Positions 7,368-16,473 of a stretch of DNA of 39,003 nucleotides are shown here, in pieces. The stretch lies in NCBI GenBank assembly GCA_026224805.1, contig JAMFRN010000239.1, positions 1 to 39,003 of the forward strand. Reading direction: 5' to 3'. Position numbers and translations under genes: made by a program. This DNA is from Nevskia soli (GTDB lineage: Bacteria; Pseudomonadota; Gammaproteobacteria; Nevskiales; Nevskiaceae). Each line of letters opens with the position of its first letter. Positions within the stretch are counted from its first letter, which is position 1. The notes under the pieces were generated by a model that saw only the letters and a program-made list of their open reading frames with translations, made no database searches and was not told the origin of the DNA.

Positions 7368-10300
7368 TGTTCGCCCATATTGTCGAAGCCAGCCTGCGTG
7401 GCCGGGTGCTGGTGCTTGCCGCTGCCCTGGTCTTGCTGGCGCTGGGCGTGCGCGCGGCGCGCGAGCTGTCGGTCGATGTATTACCGGACCTGACGCGGCC
7501 GATGGTGATGGTGCAGGCCGAGACGGCGGGTCTGGCGCCCGAAGACGTGGAAAGCCTCGTCACCTTTCCTATCGAAACCGCCCTGAGCGGTCTGCAGGAT
7601 GTAGCGCGGATCCGTTCGGTGACCAGCCCCGGCCTGTCGGTGGTCTATGCCGATTTCGACTGGAACAGCGATCCCTGGCGCGATCGCCAGCTGGTGGCCG
7701 AGCGCATCGACGCGATCCGCTCGCAGCTGGCGCCGATCGCCGAGCCGCGCATCGGTCCGCTCACTTCGTTGATGGGTGAAATCCTGCTGGTATCGCTGCA
7801 ATCCCGCAATGGCGACACCAGCCCGCAGCGCCTGCGCGAACTGGCCGACTGGACCCTGCGGCCCAAGTTGCTGGCCCTGCCCGGCGTGGCGCAGGTGCTG
7901 GCCATCGGCGGCGAGGTCAAGCAATACGAGATCCACCCCGATGCGCAGCGCATGCACCTCGACAACATCAGTCTGACGCAGATCAACGAGGCGGCGCGCG
8001 GCTTCGGCAACAACACCGGCGCCGGCGTCTCCTTTGCCGGCGGTAGCGAGTACGCCATCCGCGGCATCGGCCGGCCGTTCCGGCTGGAGGACCTGGCGCA
8101 GGCCGCGGTGGCCTGGCGCGGCAACGGCCCGATCCGTCTCGGCCAGGTGGCCGACCTGGCGGTCGGTGCGCGGCTCAAGCGCGGCGACGCCGGTTTCAAC
8201 GGCAAGCCGGCGGTGATCCTGTCGATCCAGAAGCAGCCCGGTGTGGATACGCTGCAGCTGACCCAGGCGGTGGCCGCGGTACTCGCCCAGCGCGAGGGAC
8301 GCCTGCTGCCGGACGATGTGCAGGCGGTCAATGTGTTCCGCCAGGCCGATTTCATCGAAGAATCGATTGCCAACGTGCGCCAGGCCTTGTTCCATGGCGC
8401 CCTGATCGTGGCGTTGACGCTGCTGCTGTTCCTCGCCGGCGGGCGTGCCACGCTGGTCTCGCTGGCGGCGATTCCGTTGAGCGTTGCCGCCGCCATCCTG
8501 GCTCTGGGCCTGTTCGGGCTTTCGGTCAACACCATGACCCTGGGCGGGTTGGCCATCGCCGTCGGCGAACTGGTGGATGATGCCGTGGTGGGCGTGGAGA
8601 ACGTCATTCGCCGCCTGCGCGAGAACGCCCTCAGGCCGGTGCCGGAGCCCGCCGCGCGAGTCATCGCCAGCGCCACGGTGGAAGTGCGTTCCGGCATTCT
8701 CTACGCCACCCTGCTGATCGTGCTGGCCTTCGTGCCGCTGTTCGCCTTGCAGGGGGTGGAGGGGCGCCTGTTCGCGCCGCTGGGTGTGGCCTATATCGCG
8801 GCCATTCTCGCCAGCCTGGTGGTGGCGGTGACGCTGACCCCGGCGCTGAGCTATTTCGCTTTTGCGCGCCGCGCCGCGCTGCCGCAGGAGCGCGGCTGGC
8901 TGCATGCGCTGAAGGCACGCTACGTCGGCGCGCTGCAAGCGGTACTGAGGTTTCCGCGCATTCCCCTGCTGCTCACCGCCCTGCTGTTGCTCGGCGCGCT
9001 GCTGGCGGGCTGGCAATTGCCGCGTGCCTTCCTGCCGGCGTTCAACGAGCGCACCCTCACCCTGAACCTGCTGTTGCAGCCGGGCGTATCGCTGGATGCA
9101 TCCAACGAGATCGGCCTCGCGGCCGAGCGGCTGGTGCTGGGCGTGCCGGAAGTGGCGAGCGTGGGCCGCCGCACTGGCCGCGCCGAGCAGGACGAGCATG
9201 CCGAGGGCCTGCATTACTCGGAGTTGGACATCGCCTTGCGTCCCGGCGGGCGGCCGCGCGCACAAGTGGTTGCGGATCTGCGCTCGCGCCTGTCGGCGCT
9301 GCCGGCGACGCTGATCTTCGGTCAGCCGATCTCGCACCGCCTGGATCATCTGCTGTCGGGTGTGCGTGCGCCGCTGGCGGTGAAGCTCTATGGCGACGAT
9401 CTCGGCCAGTTGCGTCAGCTGGCGGACCAGGTGGTGGAGCGGCTGCGCGGCATCGCCGGACTCGCCGATGTGCAGGCCGAGCCGCAAGCGGAAACACCGC
9501 AGCTGCGGGTACGGCTGGATCCGCGCCGCGCCGCGCAATACGGTGTGTCGCCGCCGCGGGTGCAGGACGCGCTGGGCGAACTCACCGTGGGTGGCACGGT
9601 ATCGCGCATCGTCGAAGGCGAGCGCCGCTTCGACCTGGTGGTGCGCCTGCCGCAGGCCTCGCTCGATCCCGCCACCATCGGCGACATTCCCATCGACACG
9701 CCGGCCGGCGCGGTGCCGCTGCGCTGGCTGGGCGACATCGAAGCGGGCAGCGGCCCCAACCAGATTCTGCGCGAAGACCTGCGCCGGCGCATCGCCGTTG
9801 CCGCCTATCCGGGCGCGGGCCGTTTCGACCAAGCGGTACAGACGGCGCGCGAGCGTCTGGCCGATCTGCCGCTGCCGGCCGGCTACGAACTGCACCTGGA
9901 GGGAGAATTCCAGGCCCAGGCCGCTGCCGCGCAGCGCATCGGCGGGCTGGCGCTGTTGTCCCTGTTGCTGATGCTGGCGGTGCTGTATGCGCGATACCGT
10001 TCGCTGCGTTTCAGCTTGATCATTCTCGGCAACGTGCCGCTGGCCATGATCGGCGGCGTCGCCGCCCTGGCGCTGACGCATACGCCGCTGTCCGTCGCCA
10101 GCATGGTCGGCTTCGTCGCCCTGGCCGGCATCGCCGCGCGCAACGGCATCCTCAAGCTGAGCCGTTACCTGCAACTGGCGCGGCAGGGCGAGCCCTTCGG
10201 CGATGCGCTGATCCTGCGCGGCTCGAGCGAGCGCCTCACGCCGGTGCTGATGACCGCCCTGATCGCCGCCGCGGCCCTGCTGCCCCTGCTCGGCTCGGCC

Positions 10301-10468
10301 GATGCGCCGGGCAAGGAAATCCTGCACCCGGTGGCACTGGTGATTTTCGGCGGACTGATCAGCGGCACCTTGCTGGACAGCTTCATCACGCCGCTGCTGT
10401 TCCGGCGCTTCGGCGCGTTGCCCTTGCGGCGTCTGCTGGGCGATACCGAGGCGGCAGCCGCGGATTGA
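7367..10468 (+). CDS. Heavy-metal RND efflux permease, CzcA/CusA family
   Basis: The 1033-residue protein has the full RND layout: TM1 (about 11-30), a periplasmic loop, TM2-6 (about 340-510), a second large loop and TM7-12 (about 865-1020). It lies in the inner membrane and would use proton import to drive export of metal ions or a similar substrate. The TM4 segment G-G-L-A-I-A-V-G-E-L-V-D-D-A-V-V-G-V-E-N carries acidic residues E401, D404, D405 and E411 where heavy-metal RND pumps hold their proton-relay carboxylates. I did not see the methionine ladder that marks CusA copper/silver pumps, so the cargo is open. The ATG at 7367 overlaps the previous stop and gives normal length. No outer-membrane factor gene is adjacent; the two adaptors lie 5 kb downstream. 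Confidence 0.93.
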   Translation: MFAHIVEASLRGRVLVLAAALVLLALGVRAARELSVDVLPDLTRPMVMVQAETAGLAPEDVESLVTFPIETALSGLQDVARIRSVTSPGLSVVYADFDWNSDPWRDRQLVAERIDAIRSQLAPIAEPRIGPLTSLMGEILLVSLQSRNGDTSPQRLRELADWTLRPKLLALPGVAQVLAIGGEVKQYEIHPDAQRMHLDNISLTQINEAARGFGNNTGAGVSFAGGSEYAIRGIGRPFRLEDLAQAAVAWRGNGPIRLGQVADLAVGARLKRGDAGFNGKPAVILSIQKQPGVDTLQLTQAVAAVLAQREGRLLPDDVQAVNVFRQADFIEESIANVRQALFHGALIVALTLLLFLAGGRATLVSLAAIPLSVAAAILALGLFGLSVNTMTLGGLAIAVGELVDDAVVGVENVIRRLRENALRPVPEPAARVIASATVEVRSGILYATLLIVLAFVPLFALQGVEGRLFAPLGVAYIAAILASLVVAVTLTPALSYFAFARRAALPQERGWLHALKARYVGALQAVLRFPRIPLLLTALLLLGALLAGWQLPRAFLPAFNERTLTLNLLLQPGVSLDASNEIGLAAERLVLGVPEVASVGRRTGRAEQDEHAEGLHYSELDIALRPGGRPRAQVVADLRSRLSALPATLIFGQPISHRLDHLLSGVRAPLAVKLYGDDLGQLRQLADQVVERLRGIAGLADVQAEPQAETPQLRVRLDPRRAAQYGVSPPRVQDALGELTVGGTVSRIVEGERRFDLVVRLPQASLDPATIGDIPIDTPAGAVPLRWLGDIEAGSGPNQILREDLRRRIAVAAYPGAGRFDQAVQTARERLADLPLPAGYELHLEGEFQAQAAAAQRIGGLALLSLLLMLAVLYARYRSLRFSLIILGNVPLAMIGGVAALALTHTPLSVASMVGFVALAGIAARNGILKLSRYLQLARQGEPFGDALILRGSSERLTPVLMTALIAAAALLPLLGSADAPGKEILHPVALVIFGGLISGTLLDSFITPLLFRRFGALPLRRLLGDTEAAAAD

Positions 10469-10797
10469 GCACGAACTGCGGGCAACTGCGTTTTCAATAA
10501 CCGGATGGCATGTGTTCAGTACCAAAACGCAGGTGCCGTAATGACTTTTTATCGCGACACCGTGCAGTCGACTGCATCAATCCGGCGGCACCGATCATGG
10601 AGCGATGCGCTAGTTCCTCAAGGTATTAGCCGCTGCGGAAAAAGTCTAAAAACGGGGCCTCGTCATTTGCCCTGCCTGTGTATTGTCAATGCTCTGCGGA
10701 TGCTGCATTGATCCGACGGAAAGGGGAGGGGGCCCGGCGCCTGGGATTTTGTCGCAGTCCTCTCTTACACAAGGGACATATGCTCAGGAGCAGGACT
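10469..10797. promoter_or_regulatory. Intergenic region upstream of the 951-residue secreted protein gene
   Basis: The 329-base gap after the permease gene is AT-richer in its first 170 bases and holds a 14-bp perfect palindrome (10563-10576). It probably contains a promoter for the large secreted protein gene. A strong A-G-G-A-G ribosome-binding site lies at 10786-10790. I see no convincing gene. Confidence 0.45.
10563..10576. repeat. 14-bp perfect palindrome, possible operator
   Basis: TGCAGTCGACTGCA is a perfect dyad in the only long gap of the metal locus, about 220 bases upstream of the next start codon. It has no loop, so a binding site for a dimeric regulator is more likely than an RNA hairpin. 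The regulator is unknown. Confidence 0.4.
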
Positions 10798-13653
10798 ATG
10801 AATTCGCCCTCTCGCAAGAGAACGCGATCGCTTGGACGTTGGCTGGCCGCTTGCGCCGCCGCGGTTTTATTTGGAGCCGCGGGTGCGGCATCGGCACAAA
10901 CCGGCAGCACCATACTGGGTGATCTGACCGGCTCGAGCGGACTGGCCAGCGATGTTGGCGGCACGGTGACCAACCTGCTCGGCAGTGTCGAGAACATTGC
11001 GACCACCGCGCTTGGCGTCAAGACCACGGCAGCCGCTGTCTCCGGCGCCCCGGCTGCCATCAACAAGTACACTGGCCAGATCATCCAGAACGGTGCCGTG
11101 CTGCTGGTGTGGACCGGTGACGGCTGCTCCACCCCGCTGTGCGATCCGACTACCAGCCAGGACTTCCTGGCGGTGGTGGACGCAGAGCCGAACTCGACCA
11201 CCTACGGCAACGTCATCTGGACCGCGGAGCTGCCGAACGTCCTGGTGTCCGATGTCGCCGGCAATCTACTGGGCGCGCTCGGTTCGGATTCGCATAACGA
11301 TCCGCACCATATGCTGAGCTACACCTCCTACATCTCCGGCGGCGGCGACGGCCTGATCCAGGGCCACAAGTACACCTTCGCCGGCGGCGTGATCAGCAAG
11401 AACGTGTTCCGCTTCGACATTTCCAGCGTACGCAATATCTCGAAGGCGGCAATCGCGGTGTGTGGCACGCAGCCGCGCCGCTCCTCCCTGACCGACGACT
11501 TCGTGGTCATGCCGGCTCCAGGCGCCAACCACAAGATCATGTACACCTACATGAGCAACTATGTGTACGGCCCCGGCGGCACGGTCACGGAAATCGATCC
11601 GGGCCGCAATGCGCCGACCCTTCTGGGTCTGTGCGTCGCCTCGATCCCGGCACCGGTGCCGCTGCTGCAGAGTTCCGAGCAGCTGGGCCTGGTCGGCGAG
11701 CTGACGGCCGGCCTGGACGGCCACCCGGACAACAATGCGCTGCTCGGCCACGTGGGCATCACCGAATATCCCGGTATGGTCAAGACCAACCAGGTGCGCA
11801 ACCCCACCGAGTACACCAGCTATCCGGATACCCGCCTGTCGCGCTCGTTCAACGAAGGCGTGTTCTATTTCGGCAACAAGGACATCGGTCTGGAAGCCCT
11901 GCCGCACGGCATGGCGCTGACCTATGACGGCAAGTATCTGGTGCAGTCCGACTACGCCGTTGCCGCCAGTATCGGCGCCGCCGCCATCAATGGTGCGCTG
12001 CGCGGCCTGTGCAACCAGGAGCCCCTGGTCACCGGCGGCCAGAGCATCAGCGCCGGCCCGCTCGGCGTCTGCGGTTCCACCTTCGGCAGTTCGGTGCGCG
12101 TCTACCCCACCAGCAACAGCTACACCAACGGCAAGACCATCGACTCGCTGACCCAGGCCGGCATCTATGCCAGCAATCCCTACATCCGCTCGGTCAGCGC
12201 CGTGCCGGACGGTCCGCGCCACGAGGAAGTGATCTTCCACGAGGAAAACGAGGGCCTGATGGCGTTTGGCCTGCCGCATCAGTCGCATCACGTGATTGGC
12301 CAGAAGGGCTGGGTCAATCTCAGCGACCCCAGCTTCGACAAGGCGGTCTCCAGCGCCGGCGTGGCGGCCAATGCCGCTTCCAAGGTCACCGTGACCAGCG
12401 CCGCCCCCGGCACCGCCGACTACGTGCCGCATGACGGCGCCTTTTCCGCGGCGATGTGCGGCGGCGTGCTGTTCTACAGCCCCGACATCACCCTGGACGG
12501 CAATACGCCCAACGTCTACGGCGGCACGGGTCCGTACTGGCGCGCGGTGTATGACGTCGGCCCCTGCACCGGCGTGTCCTATTTCAACATCACCGATGAC
12601 GACCGCTTCCTGGTCCTGCCGATCTCCGGCATCGAAAGCCCCGCTTCGATCGATGCGGACGGCGCGGTGGAGTTCGATCGCGACTACCCGCGTGAGCACA
12701 GCCGTCGCGTGCTGACGGTGGACATCCGTCCGCTGATTTCCAAGGGGCATGCCGATACCGCGGCCACCAAGATCCAGTGCGACTTCGAAGCACCGGATGC
12801 GAACCGCACTGCCAACACCACCCTGGGTCTGCCGGCCACGCGTGCCGACGAATCCGGCGGTGTCAGCGCCGTATTCAACATCCTGCGGCACAACAACGAG
12901 GCCGATGATTGCCCGCGTATCCGCGGCGCCGTCGGCCAGTTCGAAACCGGCCCGCTCGGCACCGGTCTGGCAACGACGGAGTCGTCCAACACCAGCGAGT
13001 CTGGCGTCGGCTACTACCGTCTGGGCCAGACCATCCAGGAACTGGAGTCCGGTACCCCGGGCAACATCTTCCTCGATGCGGCGCAGGTGGGCGGCGAGCC
13101 CTCCGGCACCACCGGCGGTGGCCCGGGCAGCGGCAACCTCAACTCGATCCAGAACCTGTACACCCATGGCGGGCCGCATTTCACCGTCATCGACCGTATT
13201 GGTTACCAGCCGACGCCTGCGGGCCAGGGTGGTTATCTGGATCTGACGCCGCTCAACGACGGTACCGGCCTCAAGGGCGTGCCGCGCGATACCGTGGTAG
13301 GCCAGCAGCCGGCCACCAACACCGAGCGCTATGCCTTCATCCAATACTTCGTCGAGCTGAACCACGTGCCGCTGCCGGGTACCGGTTCCGACGGCGACCG
13401 TACGGTTTGCCTGGGCAAGGTCGATCGCGCCACGGGTGCGACGGTGCTGGATACGTCCTTCACCGATGAAATCCTTGGCACGCCCTGCCTGGACTTCGAC
13501 AGTGCGGCGCGCGATGCCTGGCTGTGGCCGGGTGCACGCGGCGCCAAGGGCGCGGCCAAGCCGCACTCGGCGATCTTCGAACGTGATGGCGCGGCGCTGT
13601 TCGGTCCCGGCTACTACCCGTCGGCTCCGCTCAACCTGAGCACCACCAACTGA
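10798..13653 (+). CDS. Large secreted protein, SBP56/methanethiol-oxidase-like beta-propeller (tentative)
   Basis: The 951-residue protein has a clear Sec signal (A-G-A-A-S-A, cleavage near 33). Several stretches resemble SBP56-type propellers: a D-F-L-A-V-V-D-A-E-P-N-S-T-T-Y-G-N-V-I segment like the family's repeated L-A-V-V-D-x-D-P-x-S-x-x-Y start, a D-P-H-H-M box, H-G-M-A-L-T-Y-D-G-K-Y-L-V and D-D-D-R-F-L-V. It is about twice the usual SBP56 length, with inserts around 360-420 and at the C-terminus. A bacterial SBP56 member is a copper-dependent methanethiol oxidase whose gene lies near SCO1 and MauG-like genes, which fits the MbnP/MbnH neighbours. The start at 10798 has A-G-G-A-G eight bases upstream; an in-frame ATG at 10780 is possible. 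Two hairpins follow the gene. The family call is by eye and could be wrong; another propeller family is the main alternative. Confidence 0.6.
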   Translation: MNSPSRKRTRSLGRWLAACAAAVLFGAAGAASAQTGSTILGDLTGSSGLASDVGGTVTNLLGSVENIATTALGVKTTAAAVSGAPAAINKYTGQIIQNGAVLLVWTGDGCSTPLCDPTTSQDFLAVVDAEPNSTTYGNVIWTAELPNVLVSDVAGNLLGALGSDSHNDPHHMLSYTSYISGGGDGLIQGHKYTFAGGVISKNVFRFDISSVRNISKAAIAVCGTQPRRSSLTDDFVVMPAPGANHKIMYTYMSNYVYGPGGTVTEIDPGRNAPTLLGLCVASIPAPVPLLQSSEQLGLVGELTAGLDGHPDNNALLGHVGITEYPGMVKTNQVRNPTEYTSYPDTRLSRSFNEGVFYFGNKDIGLEALPHGMALTYDGKYLVQSDYAVAASIGAAAINGALRGLCNQEPLVTGGQSISAGPLGVCGSTFGSSVRVYPTSNSYTNGKTIDSLTQAGIYASNPYIRSVSAVPDGPRHEEVIFHEENEGLMAFGLPHQSHHVIGQKGWVNLSDPSFDKAVSSAGVAANAASKVTVTSAAPGTADYVPHDGAFSAAMCGGVLFYSPDITLDGNTPNVYGGTGPYWRAVYDVGPCTGVSYFNITDDDRFLVLPISGIESPASIDADGAVEFDRDYPREHSRRVLTVDIRPLISKGHADTAATKIQCDFEAPDANRTANTTLGLPATRADESGGVSAVFNILRHNNEADDCPRIRGAVGQFETGPLGTGLATTESSNTSESGVGYYRLGQTIQELESGTPGNIFLDAAQVGGEPSGTTGGGPGSGNLNSIQNLYTHGGPHFTVIDRIGYQPTPAGQGGYLDLTPLNDGTGLKGVPRDTVVGQQPATNTERYAFIQYFVELNHVPLPGTGSDGDRTVCLGKVDRATGATVLDTSFTDEILGTPCLDFDSAARDAWLWPGARGAKGAAKPHSAIFERDGAALFGPGYYPSAPLNLSTTN

Positions 13654-13675
13654 CAAGCCAATGATGGATGTCCGG

Positions 13676-13709
13676 TTCGGCTTCACGTCATCCGTGACGT
13701 GAAGCCGAA
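13676..13709. repeat. 15-bp perfect inverted repeat downstream of the large secreted protein
   Basis: Arms 13676-13690 and 13695-13709 pair perfectly around a T-C-C-G loop. No T-run follows, so it is not a classic terminator. It may protect the 3' end of the transcript or be a protein-binding dyad. A second hairpin with a T-run lies 20 bases further on. Confidence 0.6.
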
Positions 13710-13729
13710 ACAAATCATGGGATGAGGAT

Positions 13730-13759
13730 GCGCCGCCCGCGCAAGCGGGCGGCGCTTTT
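13730..13759 (+). terminator. Intrinsic terminator after the large secreted protein gene
   Basis: An 11-bp perfect GC stem (13730-13740 with 13745-13755) with a G-C-A-A tetraloop is followed by T-T-T-T-C. It stands 76 bases after the stop codon and 60 bases before the parvulin gene, so the downstream genes need read-through or their own promoter. Confidence 0.8.
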
Positions 13760-13818
13760 CCCGTCCAGGCCATCCAGAAAATTTCGCAACACGATCTGCA
13801 GCACCAATGGAGTAACCG

Positions 13819-14688
13819 ATGTCCGCATTGAAACTGACGCTGGCGCTCGCCGCCCTGATCGCGGCCCAGGCCGCCTACGGTGACGACACGTCCGTCAAAT
13901 CGAATTCCGGCCTGGCCGCCGACGTTATCGTCAACGGCCAGCCGATCAGCCAGAACCATGTCACGCTGATGAGCGCCAACTTCAGCCCCGACAAGACCTT
14001 GCCGGGCCCCGAGGCGAAGTCCGCCGCCCGTTCCGAACTGATCACCGAGGAACTGCTGGCGCAGCAGGCGCGCAAGGAAGGCGTGGACAAGCAGCCGGAA
14101 GTCGCCGACCAGATCGCCTTCCAGGAGCGGGCCATCCTGTCGCGCGCCTACCTGGAAGACTATTTCGCCAAGAACCCCATCACCGAGGAGAGCCTCAGGT
14201 CAGCCTACGAGTGGAATCGCGCCAACGGCAAGATCGTCGAATACAAGGTGCGGCAGATCCTGGTGCCCACGGCCGAGCAGGCCAACCTGGTGATCGAGAA
14301 GCTCAACAAGGGTGAGGATTTCGTGGCACTGGCCAAGGTCTATACGCAGGATCCCGGCGGGCAGACCAATGGCGGCGATCTGGGCTGGTTCCGGCCGGAT
14401 ATCTTCGTCGACCACAATTTCAGCGACGGCGTGGTAGCGCTGAAGAAGGGCGAGTACAACAAGACGCCGCTGCGCACCCGCTTCGGCTGGCATGTCATCA
14501 AGATCGATGATGGCCCGCGCCCCGTACAGAACCCGCTGCCCTATGACGCCCTGGAAGATAACGTCAAGCAGGCTATACGCCAGAAGACCGCGCAGATCCG
14601 GCTGGAAAATCTCACTTCCAGGCTCTCCGCCAGCGCCAAGGTGACCGGCCCTGGAGCCCTTGCCTCAAACGCCAAGTCGGCGCGCTGA
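13819..14688 (+). CDS. Periplasmic peptidyl-prolyl isomerase, PpiC/parvulin type
   Basis: The 289-residue protein has a signal peptide (A-A-Y-G-D-D, cleavage near 21), an N-terminal SurA/PrsA-like helical part beginning V-I-V-N-G-Q-P-I-S, and one parvulin domain at about 135-227 (V-R-Q-I-L-V-P, G-G-D-L-G-W-F, F-G-W-H-V-I-K-I-D-D). Parvulins speed proline isomerisation and act as chaperones for exported proteins. Its place between the large secreted protein and the RND adaptors suggests a dedicated folding helper, perhaps for the former; that is inference. The ATG at 13819 follows G-G-A-G-T about nine bases upstream. Confidence 0.92.
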   Translation: MSALKLTLALAALIAAQAAYGDDTSVKSNSGLAADVIVNGQPISQNHVTLMSANFSPDKTLPGPEAKSAARSELITEELLAQQARKEGVDKQPEVADQIAFQERAILSRAYLEDYFAKNPITEESLRSAYEWNRANGKIVEYKVRQILVPTAEQANLVIEKLNKGEDFVALAKVYTQDPGGQTNGGDLGWFRPDIFVDHNFSDGVVALKKGEYNKTPLRTRFGWHVIKIDDGPRPVQNPLPYDALEDNVKQAIRQKTAQIRLENLTSRLSASAKVTGPGALASNAKSAR

Positions 14689-14719
14689 ATCGACCGTTCC
14701 CCTCACAATGAGCTCAACC

Positions 14720-15388
14720 ATGAAATACGCCCTGAACGCCGCGGCCCTGGCCACCGTGCTGCTGCTTGGCGCTTGCGCCGGATCGGGCGGCAAGCCCGAT
14801 GCGGTTGCCGCCGCGCCTGCGGTCGCAGTCCCTGACGGCTTGTCCGATGAAGACCGGATCACCCTGTTCGTTCACTATGCGCGCAGCGGCGACCTCGAAG
14901 CCGTGAAGAAGAGCCTCGCCGAAGGACGCGTGTCGGTGAATGCCTTCGATTCGCTGGACCAGAGCGCCCTCATCGCAGCCCTCAGCAACAACTCTCTCGA
15001 CGAAGTGAAGTATCTGCTGGCGCATGGGGCAGACCCCAGTCTCCCCGATCATGCCGGTTGGGCGCCGCTGCACTTCGCCGCCTGGTTCGGCAGCAGCTCG
15101 GTGGTGCTGAAGGAACTGATCGATCACGGCGCCAATATCAATGCGCGCAATGACCGCGGCATCACGCCTCTGTATTTCGCCAGCGTTTCGGGGCATGAGG
15201 CGCAGGTCAAGGCGCTGCTGGCGCTCGGCGCCGACCGCAGCCTGGCCTCCAAGACTGGCTATACGCCGCTGCGCGCGGCCCAGGTCAAGGGGTATTACGC
15301 CGTCGTTGCCTTGCTGGATCCCAATGCCGCCAAGGCTGCGCCGGCCGCGGCAGCTGCGCCGGCGTCCGCGGGCGCCGGTACGCACTGA
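14720..15388 (+). CDS. Ankyrin-repeat lipoprotein
   Basis: The 222-residue protein starts with a lipoprotein signal whose lipobox is L-G-A-C (Cys19). About four ankyrin repeats follow (roughly 70-200), seen in the successive G-W-A-P-L-H-F-A-A, G-I-T-P-L-Y-F-A-S and G-Y-T-P-L-R-A-A cores with H-G-A-D and H-G-A-N turns. Ankyrin repeats bind other proteins, so this is probably a periplasmic scaffold or inhibitor. An Ala-rich tail ends the chain. The ATG at 14720 gives a compact signal peptide; an in-frame ATG at 14708 cannot be excluded and neither has a strong ribosome-binding site. It lies 5 bases before the first adaptor gene. Confidence 0.88.
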   Translation: MKYALNAAALATVLLLGACAGSGGKPDAVAAAPAVAVPDGLSDEDRITLFVHYARSGDLEAVKKSLAEGRVSVNAFDSLDQSALIAALSNNSLDEVKYLLAHGADPSLPDHAGWAPLHFAAWFGSSSVVLKELIDHGANINARNDRGITPLYFASVSGHEAQVKALLALGADRSLASKTGYTPLRAAQVKGYYAVVALLDPNAAKAAPAAAAAPASAGAGTH

Positions 15389-15393
15389 CATCC

Positions 15394-16473
15394 ATGACAA
15401 GGACAGGCGCCGCCATCGCGCTGCTGGGCGTGCTGGGCTGCGCTGCCGCGCTGGCCCACCAGCAGGAGGCGGCGCCCCAGGTCTGGCTGGACAAGCCGGC
15501 GCAGCGTCAGGCCGGCATCCGCACCCTGGCACTTGCGGCGGCGTTGCCGTCGATACGGCTGCCCGCGGTGGTGGTGGTGGATCCGCGGCGCGACCTGCGC
15601 ATCGCCGCTTCCCAGGATGGCGTGGTGGAAGCGGCCGGCCCGCAGTTGCCGGTCGCGGGGCAGCGGGTGAAGGCCGGGCAGGTGCTGGCCTGGCTGCGTC
15701 CGGTGCTGTCGCAGCCCGACCGGCGCGATATGGGCGCGGACCTGGCGGTGGCGCAGCGTGATCTCAAGCAGGGGCGCATCCAGATCGACCGCTATAACAT
15801 CGACGAGCATCAGAAACTCGAAGTGAAGCTGTCGACCCCATCGGTCGAGATCATCACCAACTACCACAGCGCCGAAGTGCGCAATGCCGAGTTGAGCGGG
15901 GCGCTGCAGGACCGCCTGCCCCTGCTCGCGCCGCGCAGCGGTACCATCCTGCGCAGTCCGGCTGTCGCCGGGAAGGTGGCGCCGGCGGGGCAGACCCTGT
16001 TCGAGATCAGCGCGCCCGGCGCGCTCGCGGTGGAAGCCGAGTACGTCGACGACGACGTCGATGCCGATGCCGTGCAGCAGGCGCTGACTGTCGACGGCCG
16101 CAGCCTGCCATTGCGTTTTGTGGGCGCCAGCTATGATGCCGCGCTGCGCTCACACCGTGCGCTCTACGCCGTGGCGACGGAGGATGCGGGCCTCAGCGTC
16201 AACCAGCCGCTGCTGCTGGACGCGCCGCGTGAGCGCAGCGGGCCGGCGCAGTACGCCGTGCCCGCGAGCGCCGTGTTCACCCACGACGGACATGCCTGGG
16301 TGTGGCTGCACCAGGATGCGCAGCATTTCGTGGCGCGGCAGGTGGCACTGGTGAATCCGGCCGACGGCGAGAGCGTGCTGATCGAGGGCGGATTGGGCCA
16401 GGGCGAGCGGGTCGTCGCCGAGGGCGTTGACGCCCTCAATGCCGCTGCCCGCACGCCGGAGGGTGCGCCATGA
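15394..16473 (+). CDS. RND periplasmic adaptor subunit (HlyD/CusB-like), first copy
   Basis: The 359-residue protein has an N-terminal signal (A-A-L-A, then H-Q-Q in the predicted mature chain; a weak alternative lipobox V-L-G-C also exists). A lipoyl/barrel-sandwich half (D-G-V-V-E-A-A-G, V-A-G-Q-R-V-K-A-G-Q-V-L-A) is followed by a short helical hairpin (about 110-170) and the second half (L-A-P-R-S-G-T-I, A-P-A-G-Q-T-L-F-E-I). Adaptors bridge the inner-membrane pump and the outer-membrane channel. The hairpin is short, and I see no CusB methionine cluster. Its stop overlaps the start of the second adaptor (ATGA). The likely partner is the permease at 7367-10468. Confidence 0.88.
   Translation: MTRTGAAIALLGVLGCAAALAHQQEAAPQVWLDKPAQRQAGIRTLALAAALPSIRLPAVVVVDPRRDLRIAASQDGVVEAAGPQLPVAGQRVKAGQVLAWLRPVLSQPDRRDMGADLAVAQRDLKQGRIQIDRYNIDEHQKLEVKLSTPSVEIITNYHSAEVRNAELSGALQDRLPLLAPRSGTILRSPAVAGKVAPAGQTLFEISAPGALAVEAEYVDDDVDADAVQQALTVDGRSLPLRFVGASYDAALRSHRALYAVATEDAGLSVNQPLLLDAPRERSGPAQYAVPASAVFTHDGHAWVWLHQDAQHFVARQVALVNPADGESVLIEGGLGQGERVVAEGVDALNAAARTPEGAP

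Noticed and set aside
7481-10525. Very long open frame on the minus strand opposite the RND permease
   Set aside because: It is Arg/Gln/His-rich and mirrors the codon bias of the true gene. The plus-strand protein has full RND motifs, so this is a GC-bias shadow. The same reasoning removes the long antisense frames at 11266-13959, 31129-33180 and 548-2038.
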